Shown here piece after piece: positions 43,475 through 51,315 of a stretch of 64,000 bases of DNA. The stretch is from positions 146,414 through 210,413 of the forward strand of contig JAKADC010000004.1 in assembly GCA_021820845.1 (NCBI GenBank), written 5' to 3'. The stretch is from Pseudomonadota bacterium (GTDB lineage: Bacteria > Pseudomonadota > Gammaproteobacteria > Burkholderiales > Thiobacillaceae). The notes under the pieces were generated by a model. The model searched no databases and was not told the DNA's origin. It was given only the letters and a program-made list of their open reading frames with translations. Each line of letters begins with the position of its first letter. Positions within the stretch are counted from its first letter, which is position 1. The position numbers and the translations under genes are program-made.

Positions 43475-44298
43475 GCTGTCACCCCCACAAATTCAGGAAT
43501 AACCAGCAATCCGCCAACCGCTCGCGCTGCCTCGATCGCCTTGGTCAGTCCGGGATTACCGGGCGTTTTGCGGTCATCGTCCGCGCAAAGGATCAAAGGC
43601 AAGTCAGGGAATTTCTGGCGCATCGCCTTCGCCACCGCCAGCAGATTGCCCGCGTTGAAGGCCACCGCCACAGGGTAGCCGGTTGCCTCGTGGATCGTCG
43701 CACCAGTCGCGAAGCCTTCAGCGATGCACAGCGCCGCCGCGCCAGAGGTGTTGCCGATGCTGAAGTAGCAGCCAGCCACCCGCCCGCCTGCCAGAAATCG
43801 CTTGTCCCCATCACCGCCGATGAATTGAAGCGAATGAATCAGGCCATCGGCTCGCATTGGGATCAGCAGCGCCCCCTTGTGCAGCCGCGCGCCGTGCGCC
43901 TTGATGCCTTTGCGGGTCAGGTATGCATGATCGCCAGGCGCGGGCGATGCGTCCTTCCAGATCGCTGCCGCACGGACTTGGGCTTCCGACTTCCGCCTGA
44001 TTTCATCGGCTTCGCGTTCGCGCCGCACCGCTTTCATTCGCGCCCGGTGCGCCGCTTCCTCGGCGGGTGTCACAGTGCGCCCAATATCGGCCCGCCACGT
44101 TTGGGAAAAACCCGTCCGCCAGTCGCCGAAGCATCCGGCGGGGACGCCATCACCAAACAGCAGATACCAGCCCGCGTCGTCGCCGCGTTTGCCATTGCTG
44201 GCGAAGCGCCGCAGCTTGCCGTCTGCTTCGATCACGTCGGGAGGCGTCAGGCCAGCCGCTTGGATTGCATCACGGAATTGCTGATTCGGACTAAACAT
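43471..44298 (-). CDS. Toprim-domain primase-like protein
   Basis: This 275-aa protein has a short N-terminal part without the Cys4 zinc ribbon of DnaG and a Toprim domain with the conserved Glu in ALCIAEGFATGATIHEA (near residue 190) and the acidic pair LILCADDDRK. It resembles Toprim halves of bifunctional primase-helicases; here the helicase-like half is the separate DUF927 protein downstream, overlapping by 4 bp. It probably primes replication of the excised element. Confidence 0.85.
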   Translation of the reverse strand: MFSPNQQFRDAIQAAGLTPPDVIEADGKLRRFASNGKRGDDAGWYLLFGDGVPAGCFGDWRTGFSQTWRADIGRTVTPAEEAAHRARMKAVRREREADEIRRKSEAQVRAAAIWKDASPAPGDHAYLTRKGIKAHGARLHKGALLIPMRADGLIHSLQFIGGDGDKRFLAGGRVAGCYFSIGNTSGAAALCIAEGFATGATIHEATGYPVAVAFNAGNLLAVAKAMRQKFPDLPLILCADDDRKTPGNPGLTKAIEAARAVGGLLVIPEFVGVTA

Positions 44299-44512
44299 GG
44301 TGCAGCCCTCCCGTCAGCAGGCGAAGCGCAGCAATGGCGATGCAGCAGGCGAGCCGCCGGAAATGCCGACCGTGAGCTTCATGGGATCGGCGAGCCTCTT
44401 CCAGCGAGAAGGCCAGCCTCCAGGCCGAAGTGCTGATAAAATTCAGGGTGCTATGTAGTCTTGAAGCCGCATGGGCCTTGCCGCCTGTTGCGGCTTTTTT
44501 GTTTGTGGTCAT
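44291..44512 (-). CDS. Small hypothetical island protein
   Basis: A 73-aa basic protein overlapping the Toprim gene by 8 bp. The second half has a possible hydrophobic helix (LACCIAIAALRLLTGGL). It is not recognised. Overlap and a shared direction support a real gene, but it is short. Confidence 0.5.
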   Translation of the reverse strand: MTTNKKAATGGKAHAASRLHSTLNFISTSAWRLAFSLEEARRSHEAHGRHFRRLACCIAIAALRLLTGGLHHV

Positions 44513-44524
44513 TTCCGCCCCTTC

Positions 44525-44779
44525 TCAAGCCTTGCGGCTCTTTTCAACTTGGGCGGTAATCCAAGCCTCTATTTCGGCCTCGATCCAGCCAACGGCCTTT
44601 GCGCCGACAGATACTGGTGTGGGGAAGGTCGGATCGTAGTCGCCCGGCCTCTTGGGGTTATGCCTCAACTTGGCATAGATGCTGGAACGGGAAAGCCCAG
44701 TGCGGGCTTCCACTTGTTTGCGTCGAAGGATGGTTAGCGCAGTTCGCAGTTGTGCAGTCATATATCGCCTCTCGGACAA
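44525..44779 (-). CDS. AlpA-family regulator/excisionase-like protein
   Basis: This 84-aa protein has a MerR/AlpA-like winged helix: LRRKQVEARTGLSRSSIYAKL (residues 18-38, shown in part) and FPTPVSVGAKAVGWIEAEIEAWI. AlpA activates P4-family integrase genes and similar proteins act as excision factors. It is first in the leftward replication operon and lies 209 bp from the integrase end, consistent with control of excision. Confidence 0.9.
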   Translation of the reverse strand: MSERRYMTAQLRTALTILRRKQVEARTGLSRSSIYAKLRHNPKRPGDYDPTFPTPVSVGAKAVGWIEAEIEAWITAQVEKSRKA

Positions 44780-44987
44780 TGTCTAGTGACTGCGCTTGCG
44801 CCCCAAAAAGCAAAAAAGGAGCAGACAAGCGCAATGGCTTGTGCTGGCTCCTTTTCAGCTTGGATAAAACCTCAATGCGTTGGGCTGGCTCCTTTCAGCC
44901 CGGCATATCACTCAATGGAGTGATAAAGAGGTGTACAGCGCAATACTACGGAATGTTTCGTACTTTTCAAGCCCTGCTAGGAAACAT
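44780..44987. promoter_or_regulatory. Regulatory gap between AlpA-like gene and integrase
   Basis: This 208-bp region has a terminator-like hairpin near 44819-44854 (GGAGC, CAAGC / GCTTG, GCTCC then TTTT), serving a rightward transcript. A direct repeat GCTGGCTCCTTTtCAGC occurs at 44843 and 44884. A hairpin ATCACTC-AAT-GGAGTGAT lies near 44917-44934. It should also hold the AlpA-operon promoter. Confidence 0.5.
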
Positions 44988-46328
44988 TTAAACAGCCTGA
45001 TACGCCTTCCCGAAGCGGCCAATGATCACCGTCCGGCCTTCTTCTATCTGACTGTCCACGAAGTCGGCCCACCACTGCAGCATTTCTGCTCGCGCCTCCA
45101 AGTGTTCGGCAACGTCATAGACCCCACCGATTCCTCGCTTGGTGTGCGACAACGCCAGTTCAATCCAGTCTTCATCAAACCGTCGCACGCCGTTTTGTCT
45201 TTGCTGAACGAGAATTGTCTTCGCAGTACGCCTGAAGTCATGGATCACAAAGTCCCGCACCTCGGCCTCCAGCGCACGCACGACCGTGTTCAGGGCATTA
45301 TGGGCGATGGGCTTTTTCAGGCTGCCCCGGCTCGGAAAAACCCATTCGGAACCACTTGCCAGCCCCTTCAACTCCTCGAACATCGCCACAGCCTGCCGGG
45401 GCAGCGGGACAAAGTGCGGCTTGTCTTTCTTCATGCGGTCGCTGGGAATCGACCATTCGGCTTTCTCCAGATCGATTTCATCCCATCGCGCCCGGGTCAC
45501 TTCGGACTTCCGGACCATGCACAGAATCAGCAGATGCAGCGCTAACTTGTGCGCCCGCTTCATGCTGGACTGGTAGATCGCCCGCAGCAGCCGCCCGACT
45601 TCGTCCGGGGTCAGTGCCACATCGCGGCTCTTGGCTTTAGCGATGAACCTCGCCTCGATAGCCGCCGCCGGGTTGAATTTGCTTTTCTCCCGCGCGATGG
45701 CATAGGCAAACAGCCGTTTCAGCACGTTGCGGGTTTGCAGTGCCATTTGGTCGGCCCCGCGATTCTTTATTTTGTCAGTTATCGCGAGAATGTCGCTTAC
45801 GGTCACGTCGGCAATTTGCTTCGCGCCGATGGCCGGGATCACGTCTTTCTGTAATACGCGCTTGATATTGCGTGGGTTACTGTTGGCTGGCTCGGCTATT
45901 TCCGCATACCAGCGCCAGGCGAAGGCTTCCACCGTGTCGGTGGCTTTAGCCTCGGCTTCCTTTGCTCTCACCCTCTCGGCGGTCTTTATGCACCAGTTAC
46001 GGATGAAAATTTGGGCAAGCTCCTTAGCCGCCGGTGCTGCATCCTCGGGGATCGGGTCGCCACGCTTCAAAGCCATAGGGGACAGGCCGCGCCCGGCCAG
46101 CGCCTTGCAGTCACCACGCCAGGTGCGAGCTTCAGCCAGCGAATAGGCCGGGTAATCCCCAAGCGAGATTTTCTCCTGCTTGCTCCCGCGTCCCCCTAGC
46201 CGGTAGCGAAGCCGCCAAACCTTTGAACCGCCCGGCATGACTTCGATATGCAGCCCGCCTTCGTCGGTTTCGGTGTACGGCTTTTCGCCCGGCTTGAGAT
46301 TCCGCAACTTGGTATCCGACAGCGCCAT
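44988..46328 (-). CDS. int: P4-type tyrosine recombinase (integrase)
   Basis: This is the site-specific recombinase that inserted the island in mnmE. Start MALSDTKLRNLKPGEKPYTE at 46328 gives 446 aa; an upstream start at 46397 is also open. It has the N-terminal DUF4102 arm-binding domain (GGLHIEVMPGGSKVWRLRYR), a core-binding domain, and the catalytic C-terminal domain with Arg in CMVRKSEVTRARWDE, the HxxR box HDFRRTAKT and the nucleophilic Tyr in GGVYDVAEHL. It lies beside its target, with the arm repeats between. The protein appears intact. Confidence 0.95.
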   Translation of the reverse strand: MALSDTKLRNLKPGEKPYTETDEGGLHIEVMPGGSKVWRLRYRLGGRGSKQEKISLGDYPAYSLAEARTWRGDCKALAGRGLSPMALKRGDPIPEDAAPAAKELAQIFIRNWCIKTAERVRAKEAEAKATDTVEAFAWRWYAEIAEPANSNPRNIKRVLQKDVIPAIGAKQIADVTVSDILAITDKIKNRGADQMALQTRNVLKRLFAYAIAREKSKFNPAAAIEARFIAKAKSRDVALTPDEVGRLLRAIYQSSMKRAHKLALHLLILCMVRKSEVTRARWDEIDLEKAEWSIPSDRMKKDKPHFVPLPRQAVAMFEELKGLASGSEWVFPSRGSLKKPIAHNALNTVVRALEAEVRDFVIHDFRRTAKTILVQQRQNGVRRFDEDWIELALSHTKRGIGGVYDVAEHLEARAEMLQWWADFVDSQIEEGRTVIIGRFGKAYQAV

Positions 46329-46373
46329 GATGCCTCCCTTCGTTCCCGTGTTCTCAAGGAAACGCCTTGCCCC

Positions 46374-46437
46374 TTGGGAACACCAACGCGTCTCCATGGG
46401 AACACATCAACCCGCCATGGGAACACTCTTGGGAACA
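46374..46437 (+). repeat. Four arm-type direct repeats at the integrase end
   Basis: (A/T)TGGGAACA occurs at 46374-46382, 46396-46404, 46417-46425 and 46429-46437, all in one orientation. The motif also occurs twice at the distal end. They lie between the att core and the integrase start, so they may also control int expression. Confidence 0.8.
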
Positions 46438-46550
46438 CATTTAAGCGGATTCGTGAGGGACGCGCAAGCCTTGCGCGGAATAAAACACTAGAATTTACTG
46501 GGGTTTAAAGGAAGTTTTGCGGAAGGGGGCGGAAGGCTTCGGAAGCCTAC

Positions 46551-47882
46551 TTATTTTCCGATGCAGAAACTGGCGAAGATTTCGCCGAGCAGGTCGTCTG
46601 CGGTGAATTCGCCGGTGATTTCGGACAGCGCAAGCTGTGCGAGCCGCAATTCTTCCGCGAACAGTTCCAGCTGCGAGGCCGCCTCGCGCGCGGCGGCGAG
46701 ATGCGCCGCGCTGCGGCCGAGCGCGTCCAGGTGACGCGCGCGTGCCATGAACGTCCCCTCGCCCGCCGACTGCCAGCCGGCAATCTCCAGAAGCTTGTCG
46801 CGCAGCAGTTCGATCCCCGCACCGGTCTTGGCGGACAGCCATACGTCGTTGCCGGCGGCCCGCGACGGCTCGGCGCCGACGTCGATCTTGTTGTGAATGG
46901 TCAGCCGCGCGATGTCGGGCAGGCGGTCCAGGATCGCGCGCTCGTGCTCGCCGATCCCGTGCGCGGCGTCGACCAGCAGAAGCGCCACGTCCGCCCTGTC
47001 GACTGCCGCCCAGGTCCGGGCGATGCCCAGCCGTTCCACCGCGTCGTCGGTCTCCCGCAATCCCGCGGTGTCGACGACGTGAAGCGGCACGCCCTGGATC
47101 TGGATCGCCTCGCGCACCGTATCGCGGGTGGTGCCGGCAACGTCGGTGACGATCGCCGCTTCAAACCCGGCGAGCCGGTTCAGCAAACTCGACTTGCCCA
47201 CGTTCGGCTGGCCGATCAGCACCACCGTCAAACCCTCGCGCAGCAATGCGCCCTGCTTCGCCTGCGCGCGGACGGCAGCGAGGCTGGCATCGATCGCATC
47301 GAGCCGCCCGAACGCATCCGCCTGCCTTAGAAAGTCGACCTCTTCCTCGGGGAAATCGAGCGTGGCCTCGACGAGCGTGCGCAGACGGATCAGCGCCTCG
47401 ACCAGTTCGCCGATGCGTGCGGAAAACGCGCCGCCGAGCGAGCGCACGGCAGAGCGCGCGGCCTCGGTCGAGGCGGCGTCGATCAGGTCCGCGATCGCCT
47501 CGGCCTGCGCGAGATCGAGTTTGCCGTTGAGAAAGGCGCGCCGTGAAAATTCGCCCGGCTCGGCCGGGCGCGCGCCGAGTTCCAGGCAGCGCCGCAGGAT
47601 CAGATCGAGCACCACGGGGCCGCCGTGGCCCTGCAGTTCGAGCACGGCCTCGCCCGTAAACGAATTCGGCGCCGTGAAGTAAAGCGCGATTCCCTCGTCG
47701 ATCGGCTCGCCGTCGCCATCGAGAAACCGGCAAAACGTGGCATGGCGCGGCACGGGCACGCGTCCGATGATCGCCTGGGCGAACGGGGCGACGTCCGACC
47801 CCGAGATTCGCACCACGCCCACGCCGCCGCGACCGGGCGCGGTGGCAATGGCGGCGATGGCGGGTTGGACAGCGCGGGTCAT
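46551..47882 (-). CDS. mnmE: tRNA modification GTPase MnmE
   Basis: MnmE partners MnmG in wobble-U34 modification. The 443-aa protein has an N-terminal tetrahydrofolate-binding domain, a helical domain and an inserted G domain with [14 protein letters not shown] (G1), DVAGTTRDT and [10 protein letters not shown] (G2/G3), and NKID (G4). It ends in the conserved FCIGK that supplies the functional Cys. The island lies immediately after its stop; the end encoded here by TTC TGC ATC GGA AAA TAA keeps the protein intact. It is adjacent to an ODP-type gene instead of yidC. Confidence 0.96.
   Translation of the reverse strand: MTRAVQPAIAAIATAPGRGGVGVVRISGSDVAPFAQAIIGRVPVPRHATFCRFLDGDGEPIDEGIALYFTAPNSFTGEAVLELQGHGGPVVLDLILRRCLELGARPAEPGEFSRRAFLNGKLDLAQAEAIADLIDAASTEAARSAVRSLGGAFSARIGELVEALIRLRTLVEATLDFPEEEVDFLRQADAFGRLDAIDASLAAVRAQAKQGALLREGLTVVLIGQPNVGKSSLLNRLAGFEAAIVTDVAGTTRDTVREAIQIQGVPLHVVDTAGLRETDDAVERLGIARTWAAVDRADVALLLVDAAHGIGEHERAILDRLPDIARLTIHNKIDVGAEPSRAAGNDVWLSAKTGAGIELLRDKLLEIAGWQSAGEGTFMARARHLDALGRSAAHLAAAREAASQLELFAEELRLAQLALSEITGEFTADDLLGEIFASFCIGK
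46556..46568. other. Attachment core in the 3' end of mnmE
   Basis: TTCCGATGCAGAA (minus strand TTCTGCATCGGAA) encodes the FCIGK end of MnmE and is repeated at 30044-30056, marking the ends of the island. Confidence 0.88.
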
Positions 47883-48030
47883 GGCAGACGGAGCGGGAAC
47901 GGCAGGGCGATGGGCGGAGCGAGGGATTGTAACGCGTCGCGTGCGAACGGCCCGGCGACGGGCTTCGCCTCAAGTTGTGTTACGATATTCCTTATTCCGG
48001 ATTTAAATATCTTTTTTAATATAAATAAAA

Positions 48031-48813
48031 ATGGCCATCGAACTGTTCAACAACGGCAAGCACGCCTGTCTCATGTTCAACGACCTCGTCGACGGCGAGA
48101 AGAGCGACGCGGTCCAGGCGAACCAGTTCCTGATCGTGTCCGACGGCGAAGGCACGCTGATCGACCCCGCCGGAAACATCACCTACAACGCCCTGCTGCT
48201 GGCGATGAACAAGTACTTCCCCCACAAGAACCTGAAATACATCCTCGCGTCGCACCAGGACCCCGACATCGTCGCCTCGCTCAACAAGTGGCTGTTCGGT
48301 ACGGACGCCCAGGTCTACGTGTCGCGCCTGTGGGAGCGCTTCGTTCCGCATTTCACCACGCAGGACCGCAGCGTCAACCGCCTCGTCGGCATACCGGACA
48401 AGGGCACCGTGCTGACGCTCAGGGACACGCGCGTGTTCATCCTGCCCGCCCATTTTCTGCATTCGGAAGGCAACTTCCACTTCTACGACGAAAAGGCCAG
48501 GGTGCTGTTCTCGGGGGACATGGGCGCGTCGCTCGTCCACCACAGCCTGGTCGAAAAGCCGATCACCGGCGCGGCGGAATTCAAGAGCCACATCCGCACG
48601 ATGGACGCGTTCCACCGCCGCTACATGGTCTCCAACAAGGCCTGCCGCCTGTGGGCCAACATGGCGAGGCAGCTGAACATGGATTTCCTGGTGCCGCAGC
48701 ACGGGCGCTATTTCAAGGGCAAGGAAGCGATCGGCGCCTTCCTCGACTGGATCGAACAGCTGCAGTGCGGGATCGACCTGTTCAGCCAGGACGACTACCG
48801 CATTCCCGCCTGA
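48031..48813 (+). CDS. Diiron/MBL-fold protein (ODP type)
   Basis: This 260-aa protein has the metallo-beta-lactamase-like fold of the oxygen-binding diiron proteins (flavodiiron-type, without a flavodoxin half). Candidate metal ligands are His75, Asp77 and Asp79 (SHQDPD), His141/His144 (LPAHFLHSEGNF), Asp163 (FSGDMGAS) and His226 (VPQHGR). The canonical HxExDH motif is altered to HxDxD, so metal use may differ. It is divergent from mnmE and convergent with yidC. It probably has a redox or oxygen/NO-related role, not proven. Confidence 0.75.
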   Translation: MAIELFNNGKHACLMFNDLVDGEKSDAVQANQFLIVSDGEGTLIDPAGNITYNALLLAMNKYFPHKNLKYILASHQDPDIVASLNKWLFGTDAQVYVSRLWERFVPHFTTQDRSVNRLVGIPDKGTVLTLRDTRVFILPAHFLHSEGNFHFYDEKARVLFSGDMGASLVHHSLVEKPITGAAEFKSHIRTMDAFHRRYMVSNKACRLWANMARQLNMDFLVPQHGRYFKGKEAIGAFLDWIEQLQCGIDLFSQDDYRIPA

Positions 48814-48824
48814 GCCGGAATGCA

Positions 48825-48854
48825 AAGGGGCGCCCCGCGAACGGGGCGCCCCTT
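48825..48854. terminator. Bidirectional terminator hairpin between convergent genes
   Basis: A perfect stem of ten GC-rich pairs (GGGGCGCCCC, itself palindromic) lies around a 6-nt loop, flanked by AA and TT. It sits between the ODP-type gene and yidC, which converge. Confidence 0.7.
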
Positions 48855-48883
48855 GCGCCTCACGGCCTCCTGCGGCTGCCAGG

Positions 48884-50515
48884 CTAGCGCGCCGCCGACG
48901 CCTGAACCTGCCGGTTGATCACCCACTGCTGCGTGATGGACAGGATGTTGTTGACGATCCAGTACAGCACGAGACCGGCCGGGAAGAATACGAACATTAC
49001 CGTGAACGCCACCGGCATGATCATCATGATCTTGGCCTGCATCGGATCCATCGGCTGCGGATTGAGCTTGACCTGGAGGATCGACGTGATGCCCATGACG
49101 ATCGGCAGGATGTAGAACGGATCGGGCGCCGTCAGGTCGGTGATCCAGCCCAGCCACGGCGCCCCGCGCATCTCGACCGCGGCGAGCAGCACCCAGTACA
49201 GCGCGATGAACACCGGAATCTGGATCAGGATCGGCAGGCATCCGCCGAGCGGATTGATTTTCTCGGTCTTGTACAGGTCGGCCATCGCCTGATGCAGCTT
49301 GGCGCGGTCGTCGCCGAATGTTTCCTTCAGCTGCTGCAGGCGCGGCGTGAGTTTCTTCATCTTCGCCATCGACTTGTAGCCCGCTGCCGACAGCGGGAAC
49401 AAGGCCAGCTTGAGGAGGATCGTCAGGATGATGATCGCCCAGCCCCAGTTGCCGACGAAGTGCTCGATTTTTGCCAGGCCCCAGTAGATCGGGAACGCCA
49501 GCGGCGTCAGCCAGCCGTAATCGCGCACGAGATCGAGGCCGGGAGCTGCCGCCTCCAGCAGCTTCTGCTTCTGCGGTCCCGCGTAGAGCGGCACGGTAAA
49601 GGTTTTTTGCTGCCCCGGGGCAAGCGTGCCCTCCGACACGATGACGCCCGCCGAATACACCCCGTCGCCGAGCGCGCGTGCGTAATACTCGCGCTTGAGG
49701 TTGCCTTCGGGCAGCCACGCCGACACGAAATGGTGCTGCACCATCGCCACCCAGCCATTGTCTGCCCGCTTCTCGAACTCGGCCTTGCCTTCCTGGATGG
49801 ACTTGAAGGCGACCTTCTGGAACTTCTTGGCGTCGGTATAGAACGCGGGCCCGGTGAAGGTATGGAGGAAGAAGGATGCGCCGCGGGGTGCGCCGGAATG
49901 ACGGGTGAACTGGTAATAAGGCGTCAGGTCGACGGGCTGCGTGCCGTTGTTGATGACCCGCGTCCTCAGGGCAACCTCATAGCTGCCGCGCTTGAATATG
50001 TAGGTTTTTTCGACCCGAACGCCCGTGGCGGGATCGTTCCACACCAGCGGGACCTGCACCTCGGACGCGCCGCGGACGAGCCTATAGGTGCCCGGATTCA
50101 GCTGAAATGCGGTGCGGTGGGTCGGCAGATCCTTCCCGATCAGGCCGCTCTGCGCCAGGTACGGCTGCGTCGGATCCTCCTCGAACAGCGTGAAGACCTC
50201 GTTGCGCGCCTGCGTCTCCCGGTACGGCAGCAGCTCCAGGCGGCGAATATCCCCGCCGTTCGCGTCGATCGTGGCGCGCAGCACGTCGGTTTCGACGACC
50301 GCGCGCGCCCCTTTTGCAAGGCCGTGCTCGGCCGGTGCCGCGGCGGGTGTATTCAATGCCTGGGTGGGTGCGGGCGGCACGCTCGAACCCGGTGCCGCGG
50401 GGACGGCGGCAGTGGCCGTGACGGGCGGCGGCGCATGCTTGTCCTGCCAGGCTTCCCACAAGAGAAACAGCGAGAAGGAAAAGACGATGAAGAGGATCAG
50501 CCGCTGATTATCCAT
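48884..50515 (-). CDS. yidC: Membrane protein insertase YidC
   Basis: YidC inserts and folds inner-membrane proteins, alone or with SecYEG. The start at 50515 (MDNQRLILFIVFSFSLFLLW) gives 543 aa; the open frame reaches further upstream, into rnpA. It has the N-terminal membrane anchor, a large periplasmic domain (about residues 45-340) and five C-terminal membrane helices including NWGWAIIILTILLKLALFPL and NPLGGCLPILIQIPVFIALY. No yidD gene fits in the 11-bp gap to rnpA, where many genomes have it. Confidence 0.96.
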   Translation of the reverse strand: MDNQRLILFIVFSFSLFLLWEAWQDKHAPPPVTATAAVPAAPGSSVPPAPTQALNTPAAAPAEHGLAKGARAVVETDVLRATIDANGGDIRRLELLPYRETQARNEVFTLFEEDPTQPYLAQSGLIGKDLPTHRTAFQLNPGTYRLVRGASEVQVPLVWNDPATGVRVEKTYIFKRGSYEVALRTRVINNGTQPVDLTPYYQFTRHSGAPRGASFFLHTFTGPAFYTDAKKFQKVAFKSIQEGKAEFEKRADNGWVAMVQHHFVSAWLPEGNLKREYYARALGDGVYSAGVIVSEGTLAPGQQKTFTVPLYAGPQKQKLLEAAAPGLDLVRDYGWLTPLAFPIYWGLAKIEHFVGNWGWAIIILTILLKLALFPLSAAGYKSMAKMKKLTPRLQQLKETFGDDRAKLHQAMADLYKTEKINPLGGCLPILIQIPVFIALYWVLLAAVEMRGAPWLGWITDLTAPDPFYILPIVMGITSILQVKLNPQPMDPMQAKIMMIMPVAFTVMFVFFPAGLVLYWIVNNILSITQQWVINRQVQASAAR

Positions 50516-50526
50516 TGGACAGGACG

Positions 50527-50925
50527 CTATGAGTTGGGAGGGAATTCCGGGGCGGCGCGCTGCGATTCGCCCGCTGCCGCGGCGGGCCATTTTGCCATGG
50601 CTCGCTGCCCGGCGCGCCTCAACGTGCGCGACAAGTCGCGCGCCTCTTCACCTGGAACCGGCCTGGCAACGAGTCGGACGACGAAATCACACGGGGGCAG
50701 TTCCGGCAGAACCTGACGAAAGCTCTCGCGCACGCATCGCTTGACGCGGTTGCGATCCACCGCGCGCGCCAGCAGGCGTTTGGTGACGACCATGCCCAGG
50801 CGCGGATGTCCCACTTCGTTGGGCCGCGCCATCACCAGCAGAAAATCCGTGCGGGCGCGCTGGTTGTCGGAAAACACGCGATCGAAATCGGCCTTGCCGA
50901 CCAGCCGCGCATCGCGCAGGCGCAT
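50527..50925 (-). CDS. rnpA: Ribonuclease P protein component
   Basis: RnpA binds the RNase P RNA and helps cleave 5' tRNA leaders. The start at 50925 (MRLRDARLVGKADFDRVFSD) gives 132 aa, the usual length; the longer open frame upstream is not homologous. It shows the RNR box (DRNRVKRCVRESFRQVLPEL) and LARPVPGEEARDLSRTLRRA. It is in the rpmH-rnpA-yidC order with a 29-bp gap to rpmH. Confidence 0.95.
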   Translation of the reverse strand: MRLRDARLVGKADFDRVFSDNQRARTDFLLVMARPNEVGHPRLGMVVTKRLLARAVDRNRVKRCVRESFRQVLPELPPCDFVVRLVARPVPGEEARDLSRTLRRAGQRAMAKWPAAAAGESQRAAPEFPPNS

Positions 50926-50954
50926 CCGGACCGCCGGCTTGCGCGGCGCGCCGG

Positions 50955-51089
50955 TCAGACGGCCAGGCGTGCGCGGCCCTTGGCGCGACGCGCGTTGATC
51001 ACGGCGCGGCCCGCCTTGGTTTTCATGCGGGCGCGGAAACCGTGGGTACGCTTGCGGCGGACGGTGGACGGCTGATAAGTGCGTTTCAT
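50955..51089 (-). CDS. rpmH: 50S ribosomal protein L34
   Basis: A 44-aa, highly basic protein of the large ribosomal subunit. It starts [20 protein letters not shown] and ends [11 protein letters not shown], the invariant L34 pattern. It precedes rnpA and is divergent from dnaA. Confidence 0.97.
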   Translation of the reverse strand: MKRTYQPSTVRRKRTHGFRARMKTKAGRAVINARRAKGRARLAV

Positions 51090-51315
51090 GGCATATCCTT
51101 TCTGGGTGACGCCGCCGCCCCTCGCCAACATGAGGCCGCGGACTCAAAAAAATCCGTTGAAAAACCGCGTATTAGACCCGCCCTGGCGGGCGCATGTCAA
51201 GTTCAGCGTACGCGCCCGTCGCCGCGCGGAGACCGGGCCTGTGGATAACCCACCCGAAGGGGAGTAAGATTCGTATTTGATCCAAATGCCGCTCACCGTC
51301 TCCCGACCCTCGACT
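51090..51315. promoter_or_regulatory. rpmH-dnaA divergent region with DnaA box
   Basis: TGTGGATAA, a perfect DnaA box, lies at 51240-51248, upstream of dnaA. The region is shared by the divergent rpmH and dnaA promoters and may allow DnaA autoregulation. It could also be part of the origin. Confidence 0.7.

Larger units (their letters stand above)
30044..46568. mobile_element. Integrated genomic island in the 3' end of mnmE
   Basis: A 16.5-kb element is bounded by the 13-bp core TTCCGATGCAGAA, at 46556-46568 in mnmE and at 30044-30056. Similarity continues around the distal core (ACTGGC and TTCG flanks). A P4-type integrase lies next to mnmE, and direct repeats of the ATGGGAACA type lie inside both ends. 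The contents are integrase, AlpA-like regulator, Toprim and DUF927 replication-type proteins, type I restriction with an Abi gene, and a metalloprotease/dCTP deaminase cluster. No conjugation or capsid genes are seen. mnmE (thdF/trmE) 3' ends are known integration targets, for example of SGI1. Confidence 0.9.
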
